64,000 nt of DNA from Streptomyces griseorubiginosus (lineage in GTDB: Bacteria; Actinomycetota; Actinomycetes; Streptomycetales; Streptomycetaceae). The notes under the pieces were generated by a model. The model was not told the DNA's origin and ran no database searches. It was given only the letters and a program-made list of their open reading frames with translations. The translations under genes and the position numbers were made by a program. Numbering within the stretch: position 1 is the stretch's first letter; every line of letters starts with the position of its first letter. This document shows, one piece after another, positions 1 through 8,217 of this stretch. The stretch covers positions 464,462 to 528,461 of the forward strand of contig NZ_KQ948734.1 of the NCBI RefSeq assembly GCF_001514195.1, given 5' to 3'.

Positions 1-267
1 TGCGTGCTCCTCGCCCACCAGCCGGTCCAGATCCACGACGCGGTCGACCACGGCGTCGACCTCCAGCTCTCCGGCCACACCCACGGCGGCCAGCTCTGGC
101 CCGGCAACCTCGTCGCGGAGGCCGCCAACCCCACGGTCGCCGGTCTCGAGCGCTACGGCGACACCCAGCTCTACGTCAGCCGCGGCGCCGGCGCCTGGGG
201 CCCGCCCACGCGCGTGGGAGCCCCCTCGGACATCACGGTGATCGAACTGGCGTCGAAGCAGGCCTGA
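1..267 (+). CDS. Metallophosphoesterase, C-terminal fragment (start outside window)
   Basis: Only the last 88 codons are present; the frame is already open at base 1 (C-V-L-L-A-H-Q-P). The residues LLAHQP followed about 20 residues later by SGHTHGGQ are the last two metal-binding motifs of calcineurin-like metallophosphoesterases (H in AHQP, GHTH). The tail VSRGAGAWGPPTRVGAPSDITVIEL is typical of the membrane-associated YkuE/YaeI-type branch, whose characterised members hydrolyse phosphodiester or UDP-diacylglucosamine-type substrates; which substrate applies here cannot be told from the fragment. The gene ends with TGA at 265-267. The N-terminal half, including the first DxH motif and any membrane anchor, lies upstream of the window. 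Confidence 0.85.
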   Translation, partial: CVLLAHQPVQIHDAVDHGVDLQLSGHTHGGQLWPGNLVAEAANPTVAGLERYGDTQLYVSRGAGAWGPPTRVGAPSDITVIELASKQA

Positions 268-374
268 ACAGCGGCTCACGGCGGCTCACGCGAAGCCCCT
301 GTGAGAGCTCTGTGAAATATGGCCGAAACTCCCCGCGGTAACGTCTTGCCCAAATGGACAAATCCCTCTTCCCC

Positions 375-389
375 CAGGTGAAACACCTG
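375..389. promoter_or_regulatory. Perfect CAGGTG-AAA-CACCTG palindrome upstream of the solute-binding protein gene
   Basis: The arms CAGGTG (375-380) and CACCTG (384-389) are exact reverse complements around AAA, and a further TAGGTGA follows at 395-401. The site lies 74 bases before the ATG at 463, in the only promoter-sized space in front of that gene. It could bind a dimeric regulator or form a small leader hairpin; the sequence does not decide between these. Confidence 0.35.
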
Positions 390-462
390 TGATTAGGTGA
401 TCCGCGCCACTAGGGGGTGGCGTGTGCACTGGGACCCACAGGGGTCCGGGGAGGGCAAACCG

Positions 463-2019
463 ATGCGGTCGGTTCGCGTGCGGATTCTCGCGACGCTGCT
501 TGTTCTGGGGGTCGTGGGAGTAGGCGGTTGGCAGCTGCTCCCGTCCGACGGGAGCACGGGCAGGACGATCAAGGTGGGGACGACCGACGAGGTCACCTCG
601 CTCGATCCGGCAGGAGCCTACGACGCCGGCTCCTGGGCGCTGTTCAACAACGTCTTCCAGTCGCTGCTGGCCTTCGAGCCGAGCAGCGCCGCACCCGTGC
701 CCGACGCCGCCCAGAGCTGCGGCTTCCAGGGCAGCGGCCTGCGCACCTACCGCTGTGTGCTGCGCGAGGGCCTGAGGTTCCCGAGCGGCCGCGAGATGAC
801 CGCCGAGGACGTCAAGTACTCCTTCGACCGGGTCAAGAAGATCAACTCGGACGTCGGTCCGGCGGCCCTCCTGGACACCCTCAAGTCGGTCCAGGCCAGT
901 GGGCGCACGGTCACCTTCCAGCTGTCCTCGCCCGACGCCACCTTCCCGTTCAAGCTCGCCACGGGCGCTGGGGCCATCGTCGACAGCCACAAGTACCCCG
1001 CCGACTCGCTGCGCAAGGACAACGAGGTCGACGGCACCGGACCGTACGAGCTGACGTCGTACACGAAGGGCAAGAAGGCGGTCCTCGCGCCCAACGGGAA
1101 CTACCAGGGCGCGATCAAGAAAACCGGCCGCCCGATCGAACTCGACTACTACGCCGACTCGGCCAAGCTCAACAGCGCCTGGAAGGCCAAGCAGCTCGAC
1201 GTCGCCTACCGCCAGCTGCCGCCGCAGGTGCTCGCCGGACTCAATCCGAGCGACCCCGGCCAGCGCGTCTCGGAGGCCGACAGCTCCGAGATCCGCAACC
1301 TCTACCTCAACACCCGCGCGGGCAGGCCGCTGCACGAGACCAAGGTGCGCCAGGCCCTGGCCTGGCTGATCAACCGCGAGCAGCTGGCCGCCTCGGTGTA
1401 CGAGGGGACCGTCGACCCGCTCTACTCGCTGATTCCGACCGGCATCACCGGCCACACCACGTCGTTCTTCGACGCCTACTCGGAGCCGAACATCAAGAAG
1501 GCGCGGGCGCTGCTCGCCCAGGCCGGTGTGTCGACCCCGGTCAGCTTCACCTACGGCTACGGCCTGAGCAGCGGTTCCGCCGCCGCGGAGGCCAAGGAGC
1601 TCAAGCAGCAACTGGAGGCGGGCGGCCTGTTCAAGGTGACGCTCAAGGGCTACGAGTGGACCGACTTCCAGAAGCGCTGGGCGAGCGGGAAGCTGGACGC
1701 CTACGCGGTCGGCTGGGTGGCCGACTACCCGGACCCGGACACCTACGGCTCCCCGCTCGTCGGCAGCGACGGCACCATGAACACCGGGTACAGCAGCAAC
1801 GAGGTCGACCACCTCATTCAGGACAGCCGACGCTACGCCGACCGCAGCGAGGCCGAACAGGACTTCCGGGACCTCCAGTCGGACATCGCCAAGGACGTCC
1901 CGGTCATCCCGCTCTGGCAGGCCAAGGACTACGTCGTCACCAGCGAGGACGTCGGCGGCGGCCAGTACCTCTCGGACGGCACCGGAGTCTTCCGCCTGTG
2001 GAGCCTGAACTGGATCTGA
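463..2019 (+). CDS. ABC transporter substrate-binding protein, family 5 (peptide/oligopeptide type), orphan
   Basis: A 518-residue protein starting MRSVRVRILATLLVLGVVGVGGW, an N-terminal hydrophobic segment that acts as a signal peptide or anchor. There is no cysteine in a lipobox, so it does not look like a standard lipoprotein. The mature part follows SBP_bac_5: IKVGTTDEVTSLDPAGAYD near the start, then LREGLRFPSGREMTAEDVKYSFDRV, and a C-terminal VGWVADYPDPDTYGSPL. These bind peptides or similar solutes outside the cell. The ATG at 463 is chosen because GGGGAGGG sits about 7 bases before it and the signal sequence begins there; an upstream ATG at 397 gives a non-signal-like extension. No permease or ATPase gene lies beside it, so it must share a transporter encoded elsewhere or act as a sensor. 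Confidence 0.9.
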   Translation: MRSVRVRILATLLVLGVVGVGGWQLLPSDGSTGRTIKVGTTDEVTSLDPAGAYDAGSWALFNNVFQSLLAFEPSSAAPVPDAAQSCGFQGSGLRTYRCVLREGLRFPSGREMTAEDVKYSFDRVKKINSDVGPAALLDTLKSVQASGRTVTFQLSSPDATFPFKLATGAGAIVDSHKYPADSLRKDNEVDGTGPYELTSYTKGKKAVLAPNGNYQGAIKKTGRPIELDYYADSAKLNSAWKAKQLDVAYRQLPPQVLAGLNPSDPGQRVSEADSSEIRNLYLNTRAGRPLHETKVRQALAWLINREQLAASVYEGTVDPLYSLIPTGITGHTTSFFDAYSEPNIKKARALLAQAGVSTPVSFTYGYGLSSGSAAAEAKELKQQLEAGGLFKVTLKGYEWTDFQKRWASGKLDAYAVGWVADYPDPDTYGSPLVGSDGTMNTGYSSNEVDHLIQDSRRYADRSEAEQDFRDLQSDIAKDVPVIPLWQAKDYVVTSEDVGGGQYLSDGTGVFRLWSLNWI

Positions 2020-2153
2020 ACCCGACACGATCGCGCCATGTCCGACGCGGCGGCTGACGCATTTCCACGGAACCGGCATTCGCCCGAGCGACGCCGGGCA
2101 GCCACTCGACGCAGCACCATGTGGCGGAGGTGTGGGTGGGGTGAGGAGCCGAC

Positions 2154-2552
2154 GTGCTGAGACGCAACTCCTTCCGACTGCCCCGGCATCCGGCTTCCGT
2201 CGGTCTCGCCCGGCGCCGGGTCCGTGACCACCTGGCCGACTGGGGGCACGGGCCGGACGATCCGGCGCTGGCCGACGCCGTACTGCTGGTCTCGGAACTG
2301 GCCACCAACGTGGTCCGCCACGGGCCGCTCCTGGAGCGCGAGTTCGAGGTCGCGGTGACCGCCCTCGCCGACGGCTCCTGCCTCATAGAGGTCTCCGACG
2401 AGGGCCGTGTCGAACCCCGTCTGCGGGTCGTCGGCGAGTCCGAGGAGACCGGCCGCGGCCTGCACCTCGTCGAGAACATCGCCGCGGCCTGGGGCGTCTG
2501 GGCCCGCGGCAGACACGGCAAGACCGTCTGGGCCCTGGTCCTCGCCCACTGA
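2154..2552 (+). CDS. Anti-sigma-factor-like ATP-binding protein (HATPase_c_2)
   Basis: A 132-residue single-domain GHKL ATPase of the RsbW/SpoIIAB type. The N box is SELATNVVRHG (about residues 47-57), the G1 box VSDEGR (about 82-87), and the lid/G2 region is GRGLHLVENIA. Streptomyces genomes carry dozens of such proteins; characterised members bind and phosphorylate anti-sigma antagonists or sequester sigma factors, but many have no known partner. No sigma factor, antagonist or phosphatase gene adjoins it, so its partner is elsewhere. The GTG start at 2154 is preceded by GGTGAGGAG with good spacing. It stands alone, converging on the histidine kinase gene. Confidence 0.85.
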   Translation: MLRRNSFRLPRHPASVGLARRRVRDHLADWGHGPDDPALADAVLLVSELATNVVRHGPLLEREFEVAVTALADGSCLIEVSDEGRVEPRLRVVGESEETGRGLHLVENIAAAWGVWARGRHGKTVWALVLAH

Positions 2553-2639
2553 CTTCCAGCGATACGGCCGTACACCCCCGCTCCTTCCCCCACCCACCCG
2601 GCCCCCGCCCCCGGCACCCCCACCAGGCAGAGCCCGGCG

Positions 2640-4097
2640 TCAGGCGTCGGCCGCCGGCCTCCCGTCCCGCAGCGTGACCGTCACCGCCAGCCCCTCGCCC
2701 GGGGACGTACGGACCGCCACCTCGCCGCCATGGGCCCGCACCACACCCTGCACGATCGCCAGCCCGAGACCGCTGCCCGCGCCGCCGCCGGCCCGGAAGA
2801 ACCGGTCGAAGACGCGCGCCGCGTCCTCCTCGCACAGCCCCGGCCCCTGGTCCGCGACGCACAGCCGCACGACCCCGTCCGCACGCTCCACGCACAGCCG
2901 CACCGGCACCTCGGCGGGCGTGTGGGTGCGGACGTTGCCCACCAGGTTGCCCAGCACCTGTCTGAGCCCGGACTCGTCGGCCCGCACCAGCAGCGCGCCC
3001 TCGGCGGCGACCTCCACGGGCCGGTCGGGCTGCTGCACCCGCAGATCGTCGGCCGCCTCCCGCACCAGCCGGCTCAGGTCGACGTTCCTGAAGCGCAGTT
3101 CGGGCTGCTGGTCGAGGCGGGCCAGGGTGAGCAGCTCGTCCACCAGCCGCCCCATCCGGTCGGTCTCCGCGAGGACCCTGGTCCAGGCCCGCTTCCGCTC
3201 GTCCGGGTCGGAGAGCATGCCCTTGTCGTACAGCTGGAGGTAGCCGCGTATCGCGGACAGCGGGGTGCGCAGCTCGTGCGAGGCGTCGGCGACGAAGCTG
3301 CGCAGCTGGGCCGCGCTGCGCTCGCGCGTGCGGTACGCCGACTCGACCTGGTGGAGCATGGAGTTGAGGGCGACCCGCAGCTGCTCGACCTCCAGGGTGG
3401 CCTCGCAGCTGGAGGGGATGCGCCGGGTCAGGTCGCCCTCGGCGATCGCCGACGAGGTCTCCACCATGTCCTCCAGCGGCCGCATCCGGCGCCGGACGCT
3501 GAACATCGTCAGACAGGCCAGCAGCGCGAGCAGCAGGCTGCCGATCGCGAGGTCGAGCCGGACGGCCTTGGCGACGCCCTGGTGCAGGACGTCGGTGGGT
3601 GCGGCGAGCAGGGCGTACGTGCCGTCGCCCAGCCGGGCCGCCGTCGCGCGGTAGGTGGAGCCGTCGAGCGTGACGTCGTGCGGTCGGGAGGCGGCGGCGA
3701 GCCCGCTCGGGTCGCCCACCGCCTCCGCCAGGCCCCGCTGGGACTCGCTCGGATCGAAGCCCAGGATCCCGACCGGCTTGCCGTTCTTGTCGACGGCTGC
3801 GAAGACGGTGCCCGTCGAGCGGTCCCTGCCGTCCTGCGCGGGGATGAGCCGGTCGCGGACGAAGCTCAGCATGCTCAGCGAGTCGATCTCCCGGAGCGTG
3901 AGCTCCGAACCGCCCAGGGAGTCCCGGGTCTTGATGAGCTGGCTGTCGATCTGGTCGAGCAGGTAGTACCGCATGCCCATCACGCTCACGGCGGTCGCCG
4001 CGACGATGCCGATCGCGAGCAGCGCCACATTCGCCAGCGTCAGCTTGCCGCGCAGGGAGTGGATGCCGTGCCGGCGACGGGACAGGCGGACCTTCAT
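2640..4097 (-). CDS. Sensor histidine kinase (OmpR-partner type)
   Basis: A 485-residue membrane kinase. A transmembrane helix at about 20-42 and another at about 184-200 enclose a roughly 140-residue extracytoplasmic sensor domain. A HAMP linker follows (RRRMRPLEDM onwards), then HisKA with the phospho-acceptor His274 in ADASHELRTPLSAI, and an HATPase domain with VADQGPGL and GSGLGLAIVQGVVRAHGG. Its ATG overlaps the stop of the response regulator gene by four bases (ATGA), so the two are translationally coupled. The divergent MMPL exporter is the obvious candidate target. No recognised sensory fold is visible in the external domain, so the signal is unknown. Confidence 0.95.
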   Translation of the reverse strand: MKVRLSRRRHGIHSLRGKLTLANVALLAIGIVAATAVSVMGMRYYLLDQIDSQLIKTRDSLGGSELTLREIDSLSMLSFVRDRLIPAQDGRDRSTGTVFAAVDKNGKPVGILGFDPSESQRGLAEAVGDPSGLAAASRPHDVTLDGSTYRATAARLGDGTYALLAAPTDVLHQGVAKAVRLDLAIGSLLLALLACLTMFSVRRRMRPLEDMVETSSAIAEGDLTRRIPSSCEATLEVEQLRVALNSMLHQVESAYRTRERSAAQLRSFVADASHELRTPLSAIRGYLQLYDKGMLSDPDERKRAWTRVLAETDRMGRLVDELLTLARLDQQPELRFRNVDLSRLVREAADDLRVQQPDRPVEVAAEGALLVRADESGLRQVLGNLVGNVRTHTPAEVPVRLCVERADGVVRLCVADQGPGLCEEDAARVFDRFFRAGGGAGSGLGLAIVQGVVRAHGGEVAVRTSPGEGLAVTVTLRDGRPAADA

Positions 4098-4795
4098 GCG
4101 AGCCCGTATCCGACACCCCGCCGGGTGGTGATCACCGGCGGGCCCAGGACGTCCAGCTTGCGCCGCAGGTAGCTGATGTAGGTCTCCACGACGGTCGACT
4201 CGGCCGGGGTGTGCTCGTACTGCCAGACATGGCGCAGCAGTTGCTCCTTGGGCACGATCCGGCCGCCGTTGCGCACCAGGAAGCGCAGCAGCGCGTACTC
4301 GGTGGGGGTGAGCTCGACCGTGCGGCCGTCGCGGTGCACCGAGTACGTCGTCTCGTCCAGCTCCAGGTCGCCGTAGCGCAGGGGCGGGCGCTGCGGCAGG
4401 ACGTCGGCCGGGCGGGTGCGGCGCAGCACGGCGGTGATCCGGGCGACGACCTCGTCGATGTTGAACGGCTTGGTGATGTAGTCGTCGCCGAAGCCGAGCG
4501 CGCCGACGATCTCGGTGGGGGAGTCCCGCGCGGTGAGGAAGACCAGCGCCAGGCCGGGCGTGCGGGCGCGCAGTTCACGGCCGAGGGCGCGGCCGTCGCC
4601 GTCGGGCAGCATGACGTCGAGCAGGGCCACGTCCGGGCAGGTGCGCTCGGCGAGCGCGAGCGCCTCGCGGACGGAGCCCGCGACCATCACCTCGAAGCGG
4701 TGGTAGCGCAGGGCGATGGCGAGGACGTCGGCGATGCTCTCCTCGTCCTCCACCACCAGCACGGTGCCCGGACTCTTCGTCTCTCCCCCAGTCAT
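4094..4795 (-). CDS. Two-component response regulator, OmpR/PhoB family
   Basis: A 233-residue regulator. The receiver domain carries the acidic pair in VVEDEES (about 15-19), the phospho-acceptor Asp60 in CPDVALLDVMLPDGDG, Thr/Ala in FLTARD and Lys109 in DDYITKPFN. The C-terminal winged-helix DNA-binding domain (about 135-233) shows LTPTEYALLRFLVRNGGRIVPKEQLLRHVW and YISYLRRKL, typical of Trans_reg_C. It precedes and overlaps the kinase gene in one operon, and is transcribed away from the MMPL gene at 4950; the 154-base gap between them should contain both promoters. Confidence 0.96.
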   Translation of the reverse strand: MTGGETKSPGTVLVVEDEESIADVLAIALRYHRFEVMVAGSVREALALAERTCPDVALLDVMLPDGDGRALGRELRARTPGLALVFLTARDSPTEIVGALGFGDDYITKPFNIDEVVARITAVLRRTRPADVLPQRPPLRYGDLELDETTYSVHRDGRTVELTPTEYALLRFLVRNGGRIVPKEQLLRHVWQYEHTPAESTVVETYISYLRRKLDVLGPPVITTRRGVGYGLA

Positions 4796-4949
4796 GCCCC
4801 CAGTATCGGCCGGGCCACTGACAGTCGGGCCGGTTCGCCCTTTGGAGTTCCTTGAGAGTCATGGGTGTCTCATGTCCACGCGTGCGTGCCGCCGCCGATC
4901 CTGTTCCGCAGGACCTGGGGGACCGACCGACTACTGAGGAGAGTTGAGC

Positions 4950-7397
4950 GTGGCGGCATTGGCACGTTGGTGCTATCGGCACCGGCTGGTGGTCCTGTTG
5001 CTGTGGGTGGGGGCGTTGTTCGGGCTGGGCTTCTCGGCCTCGACGGCGGGCACGAACTACGCGAACGTGTTCTCCCTGCCCGACACGGACTCCAAGAGCG
5101 CGTACGACCTGATGGAGAAGGCCTTCCCGAACACCTCCGGCGACACCGACACGGTGGTCTGGAAGGTCGACGAGGGCTCGGTGCGGGACCAGGCCGTGCG
5201 GGACCGGATACGGCCCGTCCTGGACGACATCGCGAAGATGCCGGGCGTCGGGGCCGTGACCAGTCCCTACGACGCCCGGGGGGCCGGGCAGGTCAGCAAG
5301 GACGGCACCATCGCGTACGCGCAGGTCACCTTCGTCAAGCGCGCCAACGAGGTGCCCAAGGAACTCGTCCAGGACGTCCTCGACACCGCGCAGGGGGCCG
5401 ACCGGGCCGGTCTCCAGGTGGAGCTGGGCGGCCAGGCGATCCAGCGGGTGCAGGAGCCGCCGCAGGGGCTGTCGGAGGGGGTCGGCATCGTCGCGGCCGC
5501 CGTCGTGCTGTTCCTGGCCTTCGGCTCGTTCTTCGCCATGACGCTGCCGATCGCGATCGCCGTCTTCGGCGTGGGCACGGGCCTGTTCGCCACGCAGTTG
5601 CTCAGCCACACCACCGACGTCCCCGACATCGCCCCGCTGCTGGCCTCCCTGATCGGCCTCGGCGTCGGCATCGACTACGCCCTGTTCATCGTCACCCGGC
5701 ACCGCAAGGGCATCCAGCGGGGCCTGGACCCCGAGGAGGCCGCGGTCACTGCCCTCAACACCTCGGGCCGTGCGGTGCTGTTCGCGGGCGGCACGGTCTG
5801 CATCGCGCTGGCCGGCATGCTGGTGACGCGCCTGCGCTTCCTGGACGGCGTGGTGATCGGCACCTCGCTGACCGTGGTGCTGAGCGTCATGGCCGCCACC
5901 ACCCTCCTGCCGGCCCTGCTCGGCTTCCTCGGCCCGCGCGTGCTCAGCCGCCGCCAGCGGCGCAGGCTGGCCGCCCAGGGCCCGGAGTCCGAGGGCGCCT
6001 CGGGTCTGGCGGCCCGCTGGTCGACGGCCGTCGAGAAGCGTCCCCGCAGGATCGCCGCGCTCGCCCTGGTCTTCATGGCCGTGCTGGCCGTTCCCGTGCT
6101 GTCGCTCCGCCTCGGCGCCACCGACCAGGGCAACGACGACGCCTCGACGACCACCAGGAAGGCCTACGACCTGCTCGCCGAGGGCTTCGGACCGGGCTTC
6201 AACGGACCGCTCCAGGTGGTCACCGAGGGCGGCGAGACGAGCGCCCTGGTCAAGGGCCTCCAGGACACGCCCGGGGTCGCCCAGGTGGCCGCGCTGCCGC
6301 CCGCGCGGGGCGTGACGGTCATCCAGGTCGTGCCCACGACCTCACCCCAGTCCGTGGAGACGGACCGGCTGATCGACCGGCTGCGGGACGACGTGATCCC
6401 CGCCGCCGGCGTGGAGGCCCACGTGGGCGGGGTGACGGCCGTGTCCAAGGACTTCTCCACCGTCACGGGCGACCGTCTGCCACTGTTCATCGCGACGATC
6501 ATCGGACTCGGCTTCCTGCTCCTGCTGGTCGCCTTCCGCTCGCTGGTGGTGCCGCTGACAGCCGCCCTGATGAACCTGATCGCCGCCGCCTCCTCCTTCG
6601 GCGTCCTGGTCGCGATCTTCCAGTGGGGCTGGGGCCTGGAACTGCTCGGTCTCGGCAAGGAGGGGCCGATCAACGCCTTCCTGCCGGTCATCATGCTGTC
6701 CCTGCTCTTCGGGCTCTCGATGGACTACCAGGTCTTCCTGGTGAGCCGTATGCACGAGGAGTGGGTGCACACCCGCGACAACGCCCGCGCGGTGCGCGTC
6801 GGCCTCGCGGAGACCAGCCGGGTCATCAACTCCGCCGCCCTGATCATGGTCTGCGTGTTCATGGCGTTCGTCCTCAGCGGTGACTCGGGCGCCGCCATGG
6901 CGGGCGTGGGCCTCGCCGCCGCCGTCGCCCTGGACGCGTTCATCCTGCGCACCGCCCTGGTGCCGGCCGCGATGCATCTGCTCGGCAACGCCAACTGGTG
7001 GCTGCCCGGGTGGCTGGAGAAGCGGCTGCCGCACCTCGCGGTGGAACCGAAGGAGGAGGCGTTGCCCTCCACAGCGGCGGGCGCCGCCGACACCCGCGCC
7101 GGGGCCGGTGCGGACGGCGGTCCCGCCTCGGCCGTCCACGGCTACGTCCGTACGACCGAGGGGGACCCGGTGGAGGGCGCGTCCGTGACCCTGCTGTCGG
7201 CCGGGGGCCGTCAACTGGACCGCGTGGTCTCGCTGGCCGACGGTTCCTACATCGTCTCGGTCCCGGCACCGGGGACGTATCTGCTGGCGGCCGCGGCTCC
7301 CTCGTACGGCTCGCGCGCGCGGCACGTCGTCGTGGGGGAGGGGCCGCTGGTGTACGACGTCGAACTGGCCGAGGGCGAGGTCGACGCCGTCAACTGA
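4950..7397 (+). CDS. MMPL-family transporter with C-terminal carboxypeptidase-regulatory-like domain
   Basis: An 815-residue RND/MMPL exporter. Each half has a first helix followed by a large external domain and a bundle of five helices: ARWCYRHRLVVLLLWVGALFGL starts half one and KRPRRIAALALVFMAVLAV half two. Conserved membrane motifs include GLGVGIDYALFIVTRHR and LFGLSMDYQVFLVSRMHEEW, which hold the proton-relay Asp-Tyr pairs. Residues from about 730 form an extra cytoplasmic beta domain (VHGYVRTTEGDPVEGASVTLL, then LADGSYIVSVPAPGTYLL) matching the carboxypeptidase-D regulatory/Big fold. MMPL proteins export lipids, siderophores or hydrophobic compounds. The GTG at 4950 is preferred over TTG 4944 because GAGGAGAG at 4936-4943 then has normal spacing. 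Probably controlled by the divergent two-component system. Confidence 0.92.
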   Translation: MAALARWCYRHRLVVLLLWVGALFGLGFSASTAGTNYANVFSLPDTDSKSAYDLMEKAFPNTSGDTDTVVWKVDEGSVRDQAVRDRIRPVLDDIAKMPGVGAVTSPYDARGAGQVSKDGTIAYAQVTFVKRANEVPKELVQDVLDTAQGADRAGLQVELGGQAIQRVQEPPQGLSEGVGIVAAAVVLFLAFGSFFAMTLPIAIAVFGVGTGLFATQLLSHTTDVPDIAPLLASLIGLGVGIDYALFIVTRHRKGIQRGLDPEEAAVTALNTSGRAVLFAGGTVCIALAGMLVTRLRFLDGVVIGTSLTVVLSVMAATTLLPALLGFLGPRVLSRRQRRRLAAQGPESEGASGLAARWSTAVEKRPRRIAALALVFMAVLAVPVLSLRLGATDQGNDDASTTTRKAYDLLAEGFGPGFNGPLQVVTEGGETSALVKGLQDTPGVAQVAALPPARGVTVIQVVPTTSPQSVETDRLIDRLRDDVIPAAGVEAHVGGVTAVSKDFSTVTGDRLPLFIATIIGLGFLLLLVAFRSLVVPLTAALMNLIAAASSFGVLVAIFQWGWGLELLGLGKEGPINAFLPVIMLSLLFGLSMDYQVFLVSRMHEEWVHTRDNARAVRVGLAETSRVINSAALIMVCVFMAFVLSGDSGAAMAGVGLAAAVALDAFILRTALVPAAMHLLGNANWWLPGWLEKRLPHLAVEPKEEALPSTAAGAADTRAGAGADGGPASAVHGYVRTTEGDPVEGASVTLLSAGGRQLDRVVSLADGSYIVSVPAPGTYLLAAAAPSYGSRARHVVVGEGPLVYDVELAEGEVDAVN

Positions 7398-7402
7398 CGT
7401 GA

Positions 7403-8206
7403 CTAGGGCTTCCCGCCGGGGCTCGGCATCACCTTCGTCATCCCCGGCAGGAAGTCGGTGAACAGCTCGTGCACCTCCCGCACGAGCGGCCGCAGCACCC
7501 GGAAGCGGGCCAGTGACACGCCCCGCGCGGTGAGCCGGGCACCGCGCTCCGCGAGCCGGTAGCTGCGCTCGCGGCCCTCCGTGCGGTCGAAGATCCAGTA
7601 CAGGACGAGACCCATCTGGGAGAGCCACAGCAACTCGGGCAGCACGTCCCGGAGTTCCTCGGGCACCTTGGTCCTCGTCGCGCCCCGCAGCACCTCCCGG
7701 TGCACCGAGATGGCCTCCACGCGCGCGTGCTCCGACTCCGGGGAGAAGGGGCTGAGCGGGCTGTCGGGATCGGCGGCGTTCTTGAAGAACTGCACGGCGA
7801 ACTCGTGGTACGGCTGCGCGATGTCCAGCCAGACCTTCAGCACGCCCGCGAGCCGCGCCTCCAGGTCGCTCTCCCGGGCCAGCACCTCCCGGACCGCCAC
7901 CTGGTGCTCGGCGGCGATCCGGTCGTAGAAGCCCTGGATCAGGTGCTCCTTGCCCGCGAAGTAGTAGTACGCGTTGCCCACGGAGACCCCGGCCTCCTGG
8001 GCGATGGCCCGCATGGTCGTCTTGTCGTACCCCCGCTCCTGGAACAGCCGCATGGCCGTCTCCAGGATCAGCGCGCGAGTCTGCTCGGACTTGCTCGAAG
8101 CACTCGGGGGAGCGCCCTCTCGGGGGCCGTCGTTGCTCGCAGGCTCGTTGTTCGCAGGCTTGTTGTTCGCAGGGTCGTTGCTGGCGGGGTCGTTGTTCGC
8201 AGGCAC
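7403..8206 (-). CDS. TetR-family transcriptional regulator with pentapeptide-repeat N-terminus
   Basis: About 267 residues. The DNA-binding region reads QTRALILETAMRLFQERGYDKTTMRAIAQEAGVSVGNAYYYFAGKEHLI, a canonical TetR helix-turn-helix. The remainder is a helical ligand/dimer domain ending near PGMTKVMPSPGGKP. The GTG at 8206 is the first start after the upstream gene's stop at 8218-8220; no later start precedes the HTH. From this start the protein begins with five copies of a PAxNx pentapeptide, encoded by a 15-bp tandem repeat, before the HTH at about residue 35. It is the last gene of an operon with the membrane protein and DCC genes, and is the natural ligand for the twin palindromes at 9119-9132 and 9164-9177 (inference). 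A weak ribosome site suggests coupling to the gene before it. Confidence 0.85.
   Translation of the reverse strand: MPANNDPASNDPANNKPANNEPASNDGPREGAPPSASSKSEQTRALILETAMRLFQERGYDKTTMRAIAQEAGVSVGNAYYYFAGKEHLIQGFYDRIAAEHQVAVREVLARESDLEARLAGVLKVWLDIAQPYHEFAVQFFKNAADPDSPLSPFSPESEHARVEAISVHREVLRGATRTKVPEELRDVLPELLWLSQMGLVLYWIFDRTEGRERSYRLAERGARLTARGVSLARFRVLRPLVREVHELFTDFLPGMTKVMPSPGGKP
8131..8205 (-). repeat. Five tandem 15-bp repeats encoding the TetR N-terminal pentapeptides
   Basis: On the plus strand the unit is CGTTGTTCGCAGGCT with small variations at 8131-8145, 8146-8160, 8161-8175, 8176-8190 and 8191-8205. Read on the minus strand it encodes PANND, PASND, PANNK, PANNE, PASND. The exact codon-multiple period means expansion or contraction leaves the frame intact. 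Confidence 0.85.
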
Positions 8207-8217
8207 GACAAGAGAGC

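Noticed and set aside
286..2079. 597-codon minus-strand open frame opposite the solute-binding protein gene
   Set aside because: It is antisense to a gene with clear SBP_bac_5 motifs; its translation is a Val/Gly/Arg-rich shadow typical of high-GC DNA and has no domain.
2383..4116. 577-codon minus-strand frame overlapping the histidine kinase
   Set aside because: Same strand but shifted frame; the kinase frame has all catalytic motifs, while this one is Pro/Arg/Gly-rich noise.
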